A DNA stretch of 64,000 nt, taken from NCBI RefSeq assembly GCF_000513135.1, contig NZ_BAUV01000022.1, positions 1 through 64,000 of the forward strand, in the 5' to 3' direction. This stretch comes from Halalkalibacter akibai JCM 9157. GTDB taxonomy: Bacteria > Bacillota > Bacilli > Bacillales > Bacillaceae_D. A program made the position numbers and the translations under genes. Shown piece by piece: positions 16,785-28,426 of the stretch (its first letter is position 1; each line of letters begins with the position of its first letter). Under the pieces are notes generated by a model. It ran no database searches and was not told the origin of the DNA. It saw only the letters and a program-made list of their open reading frames with translations.

Positions 16785-17225
16785 ATGGGATTAAATAAAG
16801 ACCGTCGTATTGGTCGACAAGCCATTTTGCTGTTACTTTCTGATGATGCAACAAGTCAATTACAGTTGTTAGAGCAATCAAATTGGAAAGGTTGCATAGG
16901 TAAAGTTGGTTCAATGGAGGCACATAAAGTTGTAGCGGCTATTGAGACAGCAGCGAAGAAAAATGGCATTATTGATTTGGTTTATCGTGAATCTCACGCC
17001 TTGTATCATGCGATTATTGAAGCACTCCATGGTGTAACCCGAGGTCAGGTTCAATTAGGATCTGTTCATAGAACCGTCGGCTTGTCATTTGCTGTATTAC
17101 GGGGAAATCCGTATGATGATGAGCGAGAAGGGGAATGGATTGCCGTTGCGTTATACGGGACCATTGGAGCACCAGTTAAAGGCTCAGAGCACGAAGCCAT
17201 CGGACTAGGAATTAATCACATATAA
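16785..17225 (+). CDS. hutP: HutP, histidine-responsive RNA-binding antiterminator
   Basis: A 146-residue protein matching HutP along its length ([65 protein letters not shown]). In Bacillus, HutP hexamers bind L-histidine and Mg2+, then UAG-rich RNA, and prevent folding of the terminator between hutP and hutH. The His-rich metal/histidine site and the GTIGAP segment are intact. The ribosome binding site before the ATG is weak. A matching terminator and UAG repeats follow directly. Confidence 0.93.
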   Translation: MGLNKDRRIGRQAILLLLSDDATSQLQLLEQSNWKGCIGKVGSMEAHKVVAAIETAAKKNGIIDLVYRESHALYHAIIEALHGVTRGQVQLGSVHRTVGLSFAVLRGNPYDDEREGEWIAVALYGTIGAPVKGSEHEAIGLGINHI

Positions 17226-17233
17226 CATGCCCA

Positions 17234-17306
17234 TAGGTATTTTAGCTAATAGGGGGCTATATCTTGAAATCAAAAAATGATTTCAATGATATAGTCCCCT
17301 TTTTTA
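17234..17306 (+). promoter_or_regulatory. HutP-dependent antiterminator (UAG repeats plus terminator)
   Basis: Three UAG triplets (17234, 17243, 17250) with 6- and 4-base spacers precede a terminator: GGGGGCTATATC (17252-17263) pairs with GATATAGTCCCC (17288-17299), followed by seven T. A fourth UAG lies in the 3' arm. The layout matches the B. subtilis hut attenuator, in which histidine-bound HutP grips the triplets and opens the terminator. Confidence 0.8.
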
Positions 17307-17348
17307 TTGCTTCTTTACCTTGGTAAAGAGATGAAGGGAGAGAAGAAG

Positions 17349-18868
17349 ATGGTTACATTAAATGGTCAAACCCTTACCTTTTCTGAGGTGAGACGTGTTT
17401 TATTTGATCAAGAAAGAGTTAGTTCTTCTGATGAAAGCATAAGGAAAGTGGTTGCGAGCAGAAAAGCCGTTGAAAAAATTGTGGAAGAAGAAAAGGTTGT
17501 ATACGGCATTACAACTGGTTTTGGCAAATTTAGTGATGTGTACATTGGGAAGGAAGATGTTGAAGCGCTTCAATTAAATTTAATTCGTTCACATGCGTGC
17601 GGAATGGGAGAACCTTTTCCAGAGATTGTTTCAAGAGCGATGTTATTGCTTCGCGCAAACGCGCTACTAAAGGGCTTTTCCGGGGTAAGACCAGTTGTAA
17701 TTGAGAGACTTCTAGATTTAGTTAATGCAAAAATTCACCCAGTAATCCCGCAACAAGGTCCCTTGGTGCGAGTGGGGATCTAGCGCCGCTTTCCCATTTG
17801 GCACTTGTTTTGATCGGGGAAGGCGAGGTGTTTTACAAAGGAGAGAGAACGGCGTCCATTGATGCCTTAACGAAAGAAGGTATTTTTCCAATTACCTTAA
17901 CAGCCAAAGAAGGGTTAGCTCTCATAAATGGAACGCAAGCGATGACAGCAATGGGAATTGTTGCTTATTTAGAAGCTGAAAAACTAGCTTATCAATCTGA
18001 AATGATTGCCGCCTTAACGATTGAAGGATTAAGGGGAATCATTGATGCATTTGATGAGGATATTCACATTGCACGCGGATATAAGGAGCAGATTGATGTT
18101 GCAAAAAGAATGCGTGAGCTTTTAGTAGATAGTCAGTTAACGACGAAACAAGGTGAAATTCGTGTTCAAGATGCGTACTCGATTCGGTGCATTCCGCAAG
18201 TTCACGGGGCAACGTGGCAGACACTTATGTATGTGAAAGAAAAACTTGAGATTGAGATGAATGCGGCTACGGATAACCCTTTGATTTTCAATGATGGAGA
18301 GAAAGTGTTGTCAGGTGGTAACTTCCACGGTCAACCTATCGCGTTTGCGATGGACTTTTTAGCGATTGCCATCGCCGAATTAGCGAATATATCAGAGCGG
18401 CGAATTGAGCGTTTAGTGAATCCGCAGCTAAATGATTTGCCACCGTTTTTAAGCCCACAACCAGGTTTACAATCTGGTGCGATGATTATGCAGTACGCAG
18501 CCGCATCACTTGTTTCAGAAAACAAAACGCTAGCGCACCCTGCAAGTGTTGATTCAATCCCGTCTTCTGCTAACCAAGAAGACCATGTCAGTATGGGCAC
18601 GATTGGTTCAAGACACGCCTATGAAATTATCACAAATACGAGAAGAGTCTTGTCGATTGAGGCCATTTGCGCGATGCAAGCAGTTGAAATTAGAGGAAGA
18701 GAAAAAATGGCTCAGACTACACGTGAATTTTTACAACAGGGAAGAGAGTTTGTGCCTTCCATCACACAAGATCGTGTTTTTTCAAAGGATATCCAAGCAA
18801 TGAATGATTGGTTAAAAAAAGAAACATTTCATTTTGAAAAAAAACAAACAAGAAAAATTCACTCATAA
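17349..18868 (+). pseudogene. hutH: Histidine ammonia-lyase HutH, one-base frameshift at the MIO site
   Basis: Encodes histidine ammonia-lyase (histidine to urocanate plus ammonia), about 505 residues if joined. The ATG at 17349 follows GGGAGAG. The first frame ends at 17783; the second carries the rest. At 17759-17762 the sequence reads GGTCCCTTGGT where GGTTCCCTTGGT would give the family motif [13 protein letters not shown]; one base is missing. The Ala-Ser-Gly triad that forms the MIO cofactor (17768-17776) comes right after the break. All other family motifs ([28 protein letters not shown]) are intact. This is either a recent inactivation or a sequence error; hutI and hutG are intact. Confidence 0.85.
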
Positions 18869-18881
18869 AGGAGAGAGCATA

Positions 18882-20548
18882 ATGACGACTAAAAAAAGAA
18901 TCATTCAAGCGAAAAAAGGGGTAGAAAGAGAATGTAAAGGCTGGGAACAAGAAGCCGTCCTTCGTATGCTGTATAACAATTTAGATCCAGAAGTAGCGGA
19001 AAAACCAGAGGATTTAATCGTTTACGGTGGCATTGGTAAGGCTGCGAGAAACTGGGAATCGTTTGATGCGATTGTTCGCTCTTTAAAAACACTTGAAGCA
19101 GATGAAACATTACTCATTCAATCAGGAAAGCCGGTCGGGATGTTTAAAACGCATGCTCATGCGCCTCGTGTGTTACTCTCCAATTCGGTCTTAGTACCAA
19201 AATGGGCGAATTGGGATCACTTTCATAAACTTGAAAAAGAAGGCTTGATGATGTATGGGCAAATGACGGCTGGGAGCTGGATCTATATCGGAACGCAAGG
19301 AATTTTACAAGGGACGTATGAGACATTTGCTGAACTGGCAAGGCAGCATTTCGGAAGTGGTCTAAAAGGGACTTTAACGTTGACAGCAGGACTTGGGGGA
19401 ATGGGGGTGCTCAGCCTTTAGCGGTGACGATGAATGATGGAGTAGTCATTGCAGTAGATGTCGATGCTGAGCGAATTCAGAAGCGGATTGATACGAAATA
19501 CTGCGACCGAATGACAAAGTCGTTAGATGAAGCACTAAGTTGGGCTGAAGAAGCAAAGGAAAAAGGCGAATCTCTCTCCATTGGTTTAGTCGGAAATGCC
19601 GCTGCGGTTCATCACGAAATCATCGCTCGCAATATTCACATTGATATAGTAACGGATCAAACGTCAGCACATGATCCATTGAATGGATACGTTCCAGAAG
19701 GATTTACTGTAGAAGAGGCAATATACCTTCGTAACGAAGACCCATCTAGGTATGTGATGTTAGCTAAGCAAAGCATGAGAAAACATGTGGAAGCAATGGT
19801 AGAACTACAAAATCGCGGCTCCATTGTATTTGATTATGGAAATAACATTCGTCAAGTAGCGAAGGATGAAGGGTTTGAAGAGGCATTTAACTTCCCAGGC
19901 TTCGTTCCAGCTTATATTAGACCGTTGTTCTGTGAGGGAAAAGGACCGTTCCGTTGGGTTGCATTATCAGGCGATCCAGAAGACATTTACCGGACGGATG
20001 CTTTAATTAAAGAATTGTTTCCTGAAAATAAAGCGCTTTGTCGCTGGATTGACATGGCTCAAGAAAAAGTTGCGTTTCAAGGTTTGCCAGCGCGGATTTG
20101 CTGGTTAGGATATGGGGAGCGCCAAAAAATGGGGCTTGCGATCAATGAACTTGTAAGAAACGGAGAATTAAAAGCGCCAGTTGTCATTGGGCGCGATCAC
20201 TTAGATTGTGGATCAGTCGCTTCACCGAACCGTGAAACAGAAGCAATGTTGGACGGAAGTGATGCGGTTGGGGATTGGGCGATTTTAAATGCTTTAATTA
20301 ATACTTCAGCTGGTGCGAGCTGGGTTTCGGTTCATCATGGCGGCGGGGTTGGAATGGGATATTCTTTGCACTCAGGGATGGTTGTTGTAGCCGATGGTTC
20401 AGAACTTGCCGAACAACGATTGGAACGTGTTCTAACGACAGATCCTGGTATGGGCGTGATTCGTCATGCAGATGCGGGTTACGAGCTTGCTAGAAAAGTA
20501 GCTAAAGAGAAAGATGTAGTAATTCCAATGGAGAGAGAGGAGAGATAA
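18882..20548 (+). pseudogene. hutU: Urocanate hydratase HutU, one-base frameshift in a G run
   Basis: Encodes urocanase (urocanate to imidazolone propionate, NAD+-dependent), about 555 residues if joined. ATG at 18882 follows AAAGGAGAG 13 bases after hutH. The first frame ends LGGMGVLSL at 19421; the family sequence is [16 protein letters not shown]. Adding one G to the run of five at 19403-19407 restores it. The damaged place is the glycine-rich NAD-binding region, so the product as written would be dead. The remainder ([50 protein letters not shown]) is normal. Confidence 0.85.
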
Positions 20549-22763
<2,215 letters not shown>

Positions 22764-22814
22764 GTGATTTGATTTGTTTGGGATTGGAAAGCTAAAGGTG
22801 AGGAGGGATGACCA

Positions 22815-22955
22815 ATGACAAATATTATTGATGGAATGGACGCTGCCAGATTTAAATCAGCGAATCACCAGGACGGCAAACAACGAGAAAAGAAAATGAA
22901 AGAAGAAGAGAAGAAAATGCCAATGGTGTTGAGAAATTTAAAGAATGGTTCTTGA
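22815..22955 (+). CDS. Small charged protein (46 aa)
   Basis: ATG at 22815 behind a strong AGGAGGG (22801-22807). The product is mostly Lys and Glu (KQREKKMKEEEKKMPM). It follows hutG by about 50 bases and may be transcribed with it. No family recognised. Confidence 0.5.
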   Translation: MTNIIDGMDAARFKSANHQDGKQREKKMKEEEKKMPMVLRNLKNGS

Positions 22956-23329
22956 AGAGTTTTGCTTGGAGGCGAATCGCATTGGAGATGATCCAGTGCG
23001 ATTTTTTTGGAGTCCTTGCTGGTAAGTGGACATCAGATTCCTTATTGACCTGAAATGGCTATAAATTTCGAATTTGGAGGACAGCAGGTGCCTTATCCTA
23101 GCATTATCAGCTTAAAACACAGACTATTTTGTAAAATAAGGTCTCCTGAGGCCGATAAGTTTAAAAAAAAGCTATATTTTTGTATGATAAGGTCTTCTGA
23201 GTCCGCCTAGCACAAACGATCTCACACACTTCCTATTTAGTGGTAATCACATCGTTCTTCGACAAAACATTTCCCTATTAATTCACCAAATGGAATATAA
23301 TAGAAATAACACTAAATTAGGGGGAAGAG
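22956..23329 (+). other. Intergenic region with degenerate repeats
   Basis: No gene visible. A G-rich hairpin-like stretch near 22970-23005 could end the hut transcript. Two half-copies (23136-23150 and 23187-23206) of the ATAAGGTC-x-x-CTGAG motif also occur in the tandem repeats at 53,382-53,850. GGGGGAAG at 23317-23326 serves the next gene. Confidence 0.5.
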
Positions 23330-23851
23330 ATGATGAATGAACGGTATCCTATAGGAGAGTTTGATATTAAAGTTGATCCAACTCAAGACAATATACAAAG
23401 TTGGTTAAAAGATATTAAAATGCTTCCAACGTTATTAAAAGAAGTTGTTCAAAACTTAGATGAGGAACAAGTTAATACTCCGTATCGTGAAGGGGGATGG
23501 ACCGTTCGGCAAGTGGTTCACCATATTGCAGATAGTCATATGAATGCCTTTGTTCGCTTTAAATTAGCTTTAACAGAAGAGCTACCTGTGATTAAGCCAT
23601 ATGATGAACAAAGGTGGGCAGAACTGCCGGATTATGAATTGCCAGTTGAGGTTTCGCTTTCGCTTATTGAAGCGCTCCACAAACGATGGGTGATTGTTTT
23701 GAGTTCATTAGTTGAATCTGATTTTCAAAAGTGCTTTATGCATCCGGAATTGGGAGAAATCGCCATTGGTAAAAATATTGGATTATATGCTTGGCATGGA
23801 AATCATCATTTAGCCCATATTACGTCTTTGTGTCAACGAAAAGGCTGGTAA
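23330..23851 (+). CDS. DinB-superfamily protein, YfiT/BstA-like
   Basis: A 173-residue protein of the DinB/YfiT four-helix family (MNERYPIGEFD start, GGWTVRQVVHHIADSHMNAF, YAWHGNHHLAHI). The three His that bind the metal are seen at the HHIADSH and WHGNHHLAHI motifs. Relatives are putative metal-dependent hydrolases or bacillithiol S-transferases that attach the thiol to toxic electrophiles. A strong ribosome binding site (GGGGGAAG) precedes the start. The gene stands alone and ends at a strong bidirectional terminator. Confidence 0.85.
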   Translation: MMNERYPIGEFDIKVDPTQDNIQSWLKDIKMLPTLLKEVVQNLDEEQVNTPYREGGWTVRQVVHHIADSHMNAFVRFKLALTEELPVIKPYDEQRWAELPDYELPVEVSLSLIEALHKRWVIVLSSLVESDFQKCFMHPELGEIAIGKNIGLYAWHGNHHLAHITSLCQRKGW

Positions 23852-23899
23852 TGTTTGTCGGTCCCTAAACTAAAACTGGCCCACTTAGTCATTCTACGA

Positions 23900-23938
23900 G
23901 GTCACTGAAAAAGGGAAATACCCCCTTTTTCAGTGGCC
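23900..23938. terminator. Bidirectional terminator
   Basis: A stem of about 16 bp (GGTCACTGAAAAAGGG with CCCCTTTTTCAGTGGCC, one wobble) contains A- and T-runs that can end transcription from both convergent genes. Confidence 0.8.
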
Positions 23939-23960
23939 TTATTTCACTAAGGGGGAATGG

Positions 23961-24275
23961 TTAATCTCCTAGTGTGCCTTTTGGTTCAGTTATATCCAAA
24001 TCAATATACTCTAGTCCGGCATTATCATCTTTTTTTGGTTCAAGAGTTTTGACAATGAATGTATAAGTTTCTTTTTCATTTTGAAATGTTTTTTCAGAAA
24101 AAACTTCTTTTGTATCTGGATCAAATACAACGGCTTGGAAGCTGTCGTCATCATTTAGTAAAAGCTTTACTGCATCGCCGTGTTCTTCAGGTGGTCGGTG
24201 ATGAATGAAAATTTCATATTCTCCCTTGTTATGTTGAAGGTGCTTAATTTTCTGCATGATTTCTTGTTTTTCCAT
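23961..24275 (-). CDS. Hypothetical protein (104 aa)
   Basis: The start is placed at the ATG at 24275 because AAGGAG lies 6 bases upstream of it. A small acidic protein, beta-rich in the middle (SFQAVVFDPDTKEVFSE). No signal peptide and no recognised family. Divergent from selB, with about 170 bases between the two starts. Confidence 0.55.
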   Translation of the reverse strand: MEKQEIMQKIKHLQHNKGEYEIFIHHRPPEEHGDAVKLLLNDDDSFQAVVFDPDTKEVFSEKTFQNEKETYTFIVKTLEPKKDDNAGLEYIDLDITEPKGTLGD

Positions 24276-24444
24276 GAGCATCTCCTTTGTAGCGATATAT
24301 CTTTCTATTTTGCTATGGTTGGAGCATTTTTATCACAATTCAATGCTGTTACTAAGTTCAAGATGTACTTTTCTTTTGTTTCAGTAATCTCTATATAGTA
24401 GAATAAGAAAACGTGAGTAATTCGCAAGAGGAGAAGGGATTTAT

Positions 24445-26361
24445 ATGAATCATTATACAGTTGGAATGGCAGGTCATATTGACCATGGCAAAACAACCTT
24501 AACAAAAGCATTGACGAATGTTGATACTGATCGTTTAAAAGAAGAAAAAGAACGTAGCATCTCGATTGAATTAGGATATGCCCCTCTTACGTTAAATGAT
24601 GACATGGAAGTTTCACTCATTGATGTTCCTGGTCATGAACGTTTTATCCGTCAAATGATTGCTGGTGTGGCTGGGATAGATTTAGTGATGCTAGTAGTGG
24701 CTGGAGATGAAGGGGTCATGCCACAAACGAAGGAGCATATTGATATTCTTCGCTTACTTGGTATTAAAAATGGCATAATCGTTGTAACGAAAGTGGATAA
24801 AATTGATGAAGAAATGCGGCAGTTAGTTGAATTAGATATAAGAGAAAGTGTGGAGGAAACGTTTTTTAATGACAGTCCTTTATTTTTTGTTGATGGGGTC
24901 AGTGGGGCTGGGGTCGAACAGTTGAAAGCTGGGATTGAACTTGCATTACAAGGTCAAGAAAGTCGAGATGCAAGTGGTTCTTTTCGTTTACCGATTGATC
25001 AAGTTTTTACAGTCCATGGTCAAGGAACAGTTGTGCGTGGAACGGTTTACGAGGGGATTGTACAAGAAGGTGACGTCCTTGAAATCTTGCCTCAAAAAAT
25101 ACCTGTTAGAGCTAGACAGCTTCAAGTTCATCATCAACGTCGTGAGTCAGGACGAGCTGGCCAACGGGTCGCCGTTAATGTTGGTGGAGTCTCAAAGGAG
25201 GAGCTTACGAGAGGCGATGTGCTTGTGGCAAGTGGGCATTACGAAACAACCGACACGATAGATGTTTCGTTATCCACGGTTGCTGAACTTAAGTATGCTC
25301 TAAAACAAAGAGGAGCGATTAAACTACATATTGGTACAGCTGAAGTATATGGAAAGATTGTCTTCTTTGATCGTAACGAATTATCAGAGTCAAATGAAGA
25401 AGTGGTATGTCAGTTACGTCTCGATGAGCCGGTTGTGACAAGAAGAGGAGATCGCTTTATTTTAAGACGCCCGACGCCGACCGAAACGATTGGTGGCGGG
25501 GTTGTGATAGATGCTCATGGGTTAAAGTACCGCTTTGGCGAGCAAACCATTCACCAACTTAAAAGCAAGTTAGAAGCCACTCCAAAAGAACGCATGTTGC
25601 AACTTTTAATGGATAAGAAGCTAATTACTGTAGAAGCTGTTAGTAAAGAATTGAACTTAACGGAAACTACTATTGAAGAAATTGTAAATGATTCAGATGA
25701 ATTAATTGAGCTTGTGCAGGGAGAAATCTCAAGTAGGTCCGTTATAACGTCTATGACTGACTTATTACGAAGCGAGCTTGAGAGATACCACACAGATCAC
25801 CCAATGAGAGAAGGAATTAAAAAAGCGGAAATCATCCAAAGTTATGAAAAAACGTTTCCGAAAAAGTTCATTAACGCGATTCTTGAAGATCAAACCAAAA
25901 TCGGCATGATTAAAGTGATGGGTCCCTTTGTTGCCCTTTTTGAGCATGAGCCACACCCGCCAAAGCAATGGGAAAAACGGGTTCAACAAATAGTTGAGCA
26001 AATTAGAAAAGAAGGTTTATTGGTCACACCTGTTCAGGAACATTTAAAAGCCCAGCAACTACCTGAGAAGCTTCATGAAGAAGTTATTTTCTATTTGCAT
26101 CAACAACAGATTTTGTTCCAACTTGACGAGAAACTTTCCATTCATGCTGAAGCCTTTATTGATGCAGTAAGCAGGTTATATTCAGGGACTTCTGAAACGT
26201 TCACTTTGCAACAAGCTAAAGAGATAACAGATTTGTCGCGAAAGTATCTAGTTCCATTTATGGAAAAACTCGACAAGCTAGGTTTGACACTGCGCCAAGA
26301 ACAAGAGCGGAAATGGAGAGTGACCGAAGTTGAAAATTGGCTCCAAAGAAACAACCATTAA
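24445..26361 (+). CDS. selB: Selenocysteine-specific elongation factor SelB
   Basis: A 638-residue SelB. It brings Sec-tRNA-Sec and GTP to ribosomes paused at a UGA followed by a SECIS hairpin. The GTPase domain has G10-HIDHGKTT (P-loop), D60-VPGHERF (G3) and T115-KVD (G4). Two beta-barrel domains follow, and residues from about 370 on form the winged-helix repeats that bind SECIS RNA. Length is normal for bacterial SelB. The ATG follows GAGGAGAAGG. It leads the selenium operon, and the next gene overlaps its end by 32 bases. Downstream selD, selA, tRNA-Sec and four UGA-containing genes confirm the role. Confidence 0.96.
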   Translation: MNHYTVGMAGHIDHGKTTLTKALTNVDTDRLKEEKERSISIELGYAPLTLNDDMEVSLIDVPGHERFIRQMIAGVAGIDLVMLVVAGDEGVMPQTKEHIDILRLLGIKNGIIVVTKVDKIDEEMRQLVELDIRESVEETFFNDSPLFFVDGVSGAGVEQLKAGIELALQGQESRDASGSFRLPIDQVFTVHGQGTVVRGTVYEGIVQEGDVLEILPQKIPVRARQLQVHHQRRESGRAGQRVAVNVGGVSKEELTRGDVLVASGHYETTDTIDVSLSTVAELKYALKQRGAIKLHIGTAEVYGKIVFFDRNELSESNEEVVCQLRLDEPVVTRRGDRFILRRPTPTETIGGGVVIDAHGLKYRFGEQTIHQLKSKLEATPKERMLQLLMDKKLITVEAVSKELNLTETTIEEIVNDSDELIELVQGEISSRSVITSMTDLLRSELERYHTDHPMREGIKKAEIIQSYEKTFPKKFINAILEDQTKIGMIKVMGPFVALFEHEPHPPKQWEKRVQQIVEQIRKEGLLVTPVQEHLKAQQLPEKLHEEVIFYLHQQQILFQLDEKLSIHAEAFIDAVSRLYSGTSETFTLQQAKEITDLSRKYLVPFMEKLDKLGLTLRQEQERKWRVTEVENWLQRNNH

Positions 26362-27376
26362 TATTTTGTTTTTTACTCCTTATTATAAAGAAAACAGAGG
26401 AAATTCCACGACGGCAAAAAGAATTGTAAAAGGTTTGAGAGAACGCGGGGCAACAGTAAAAGTGTTTGCGTATGAGGAAGAAGATTGGACGGTTGAGTGT
26501 GAGTCTTTCTTTCACAATGCGGACATTTATCACGTTATCCATTTGAAACGTTTTGCCATGTGGTTAAACAAACAATCACTTGAGCTAAAGAAACCGTACA
26601 TTCTCACTTCGGGTGGCACAGATATCAATGAAGATATAAAAAATCCGGAGGCGCTAAAACTAATGAATGCAGTAGCTTACCACTCCTGTGCGGTTACCGT
26701 TTTTAGTGAAGAGGCCAAGGAAACCATCATACAAGCCAATTCTTTACTGGCTGATCGTGTTTTTGTAATACCGCAAAGTGTGGAATTACCTGAAGCGGTT
26801 GGTTGTGAGGTTAACTTAATAGGAGAACCGATTTTCCTATTGCCGGCTGGTTTAAGACCAGTGAAAGATGTTTTCTATTTATGGGATGAGTTAGTAAAAC
26901 TAAGAAGCAAACTGCCTCATTTAACTTTTTATATTATTGGTCCTGTTTTAGATGAAGATGTTCACCAAGAAGTTATCAATCGAGAAAAAGCAAATAACTG
27001 GTTTCACTATTTAAATGTGGTTCCGCTTGATCAAATGAGGGCGTTTTACACAAAAAGCGATTTTGTTTTAAATACATCTATTTCCGAAGGGCAGTCGGCT
27101 GCTGTTCTAGAAGCAATGTTATCTGGGAAAGTAGTTTTAGCTAGAAATAATACGGGAAATGCTAGTGTTATAACAGATCAAGTAAATGGTGTGTTATACG
27201 AAAATCCAGTCGACTTTCATGATAAACTCATTAAACTTGTCGAGTCGCAAAAGTTAACAGCAGAAATCAGTAGAAATGCCGAAGCTTATATAAAGCAATA
27301 TCACTCATTACAAAAAGAAATGGACCAATATGAAGAAGTTTATACCCATTGTTTGGAAGATGTTGTTGCGACCTGA
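26330..27376 (+). CDS. GT4-type glycosyltransferase coupled to selB, SenB-like by context
   Basis: A 348-residue glycosyltransferase with the GT-B fold. The N-terminal half starts INILFFTPYY and contains GNSTTAKRIV; the C-terminal half holds the retaining GT4 motif E-x7-E (SEGQSAAVLEAML) and GNASVI. The TTG start lies inside the end of selB, so the two are probably translated together. The order of blocks (GN-x-TTA, TSGGTDINED, IPQSV, LRPVKD, SEG) resembles the family that includes SenB, which makes a selenosugar from selenophosphate and a UDP-sugar. That resemblance is from memory and the function is inferred; no SenA-like partner is visible. A general GT4 enzyme of the GLT1D1 type is the alternative. 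Confidence 0.7.
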   Translation: MKIGSKETTINILFFTPYYKENRGNSTTAKRIVKGLRERGATVKVFAYEEEDWTVECESFFHNADIYHVIHLKRFAMWLNKQSLELKKPYILTSGGTDINEDIKNPEALKLMNAVAYHSCAVTVFSEEAKETIIQANSLLADRVFVIPQSVELPEAVGCEVNLIGEPIFLLPAGLRPVKDVFYLWDELVKLRSKLPHLTFYIIGPVLDEDVHQEVINREKANNWFHYLNVVPLDQMRAFYTKSDFVLNTSISEGQSAAVLEAMLSGKVVLARNNTGNASVITDQVNGVLYENPVDFHDKLIKLVESQKLTAEISRNAEAYIKQYHSLQKEMDQYEEVYTHCLEDVVAT

Positions 27377-27460
27377 GTTGTAAGTGTAATTGCTTTACAT
27401 CATTCCTAATTAGGTGGTAAATTTTACAATGCAATGTAACAAACAAAAGGTGGAGAGAAC

Positions 27461-28414
27461 ATGAAGAAATGGTTAGTGACGATAGGGTTAGCTTTAACCT
27501 TAACAGCATGCGGGGCGGCAGATGACCCAGATGAGGTAGTCCAATCACCCACAGTAGATGAAGAAATTACAGAAGAAGCTCCTGCTACAGAACAAGAAGA
27601 AGGAGTCTTTAAAATCGCTGTTATCCCGTCTCAGTCAATGGGAGAAATGCAGACAGGTTTAGATAATCTCGAAACGCACTTGTCCGAAAGTCTTGGTCGT
27701 GAAGTGGTCGTTGAGCAATATCCGAATTACAATGCGGTGGTTGAAGCAATTAACTATCACCATATTGACCTTGCTTTTCTTGGACCACTTACTTATCTAA
27801 TTGCGCATGAACAAAGTGGAGCCCAAGCGATAATTACACAAGAAGTAGATGGAAGTCCTTTTTACTATTCGTATATCATTACCCACGCAGATCGGGAGTG
27901 GGAAGATTTGGACGAAATGCTTGAAGATAGAGCGGAAGTCGATTTTGCATTTGCGAGCATTTCTTCAACATCTGGTCATTTAATTCCTGGGTTGCATCTT
28001 CGTAACTTAGGACATTACGATAGTGAAGATGATCATGAGTTCAATCAAATTCAATTTGCTGGTTCTCATGATATTGTTACAACTTTAGTTCGTGATCAAA
28101 CAGTTGACGCTGGTGCTGTGGATAGTGCTATTTTAGAAGCACTTATGAAAGAGGATGAAGCAAATGGTGGTAGTCTTCGCGAAGATATAAAAGTAATTTG
28201 GCAATCTGAGCAACTTTATCAATATCCGTGGGTGGTTCCTGCTGACACGAGTGATGCCTTAATCACACAACTTCAAGAGGCTTATGCTGAGATTGAAGAC
28301 CCTGAAATTCTACGTATTTTCGGTGGAGCAACTCGCTTTGTTGAAGCTGATGATAGTCAATATGCTGATGTACTTGAGGCTGCTCGAGAATTCGACATGC
28401 TTTCATTAAATTAG
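27461..28414 (+). CDS. PhnD-like substrate-binding lipoprotein, putative selenium-compound transporter
   Basis: A 317-residue lipoprotein. The signal peptide ends in a lipobox (LTLTACG, Cys17), followed by an acidic linker and a PhnD-type periplasmic-binding fold (FKIAVIPSQSMGEM, DLAFLGPLTYLIA, SSTSGHLIPGLHLR, AGAVDSAIL, YPWVVPA). PhnD proteins bind phosphonates or phosphite; one subgroup is annotated in databases as putative selenate-binding proteins because it lies beside selD. Here the gene sits between selB and selD, followed by its permease and ATPase. I infer that it brings in a selenium oxyanion or related compound; phosphonate uptake is the alternative. No phosphonate-degradation genes are nearby. 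Confidence 0.8.
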   Translation: MKKWLVTIGLALTLTACGAADDPDEVVQSPTVDEEITEEAPATEQEEGVFKIAVIPSQSMGEMQTGLDNLETHLSESLGREVVVEQYPNYNAVVEAINYHHIDLAFLGPLTYLIAHEQSGAQAIITQEVDGSPFYYSYIITHADREWEDLDEMLEDRAEVDFAFASISSTSGHLIPGLHLRNLGHYDSEDDHEFNQIQFAGSHDIVTTLVRDQTVDAGAVDSAILEALMKEDEANGGSLREDIKVIWQSEQLYQYPWVVPADTSDALITQLQEAYAEIEDPEILRIFGGATRFVEADDSQYADVLEAAREFDMLSLN

Positions 28415-28426
28415 GAGCCAACAGTT

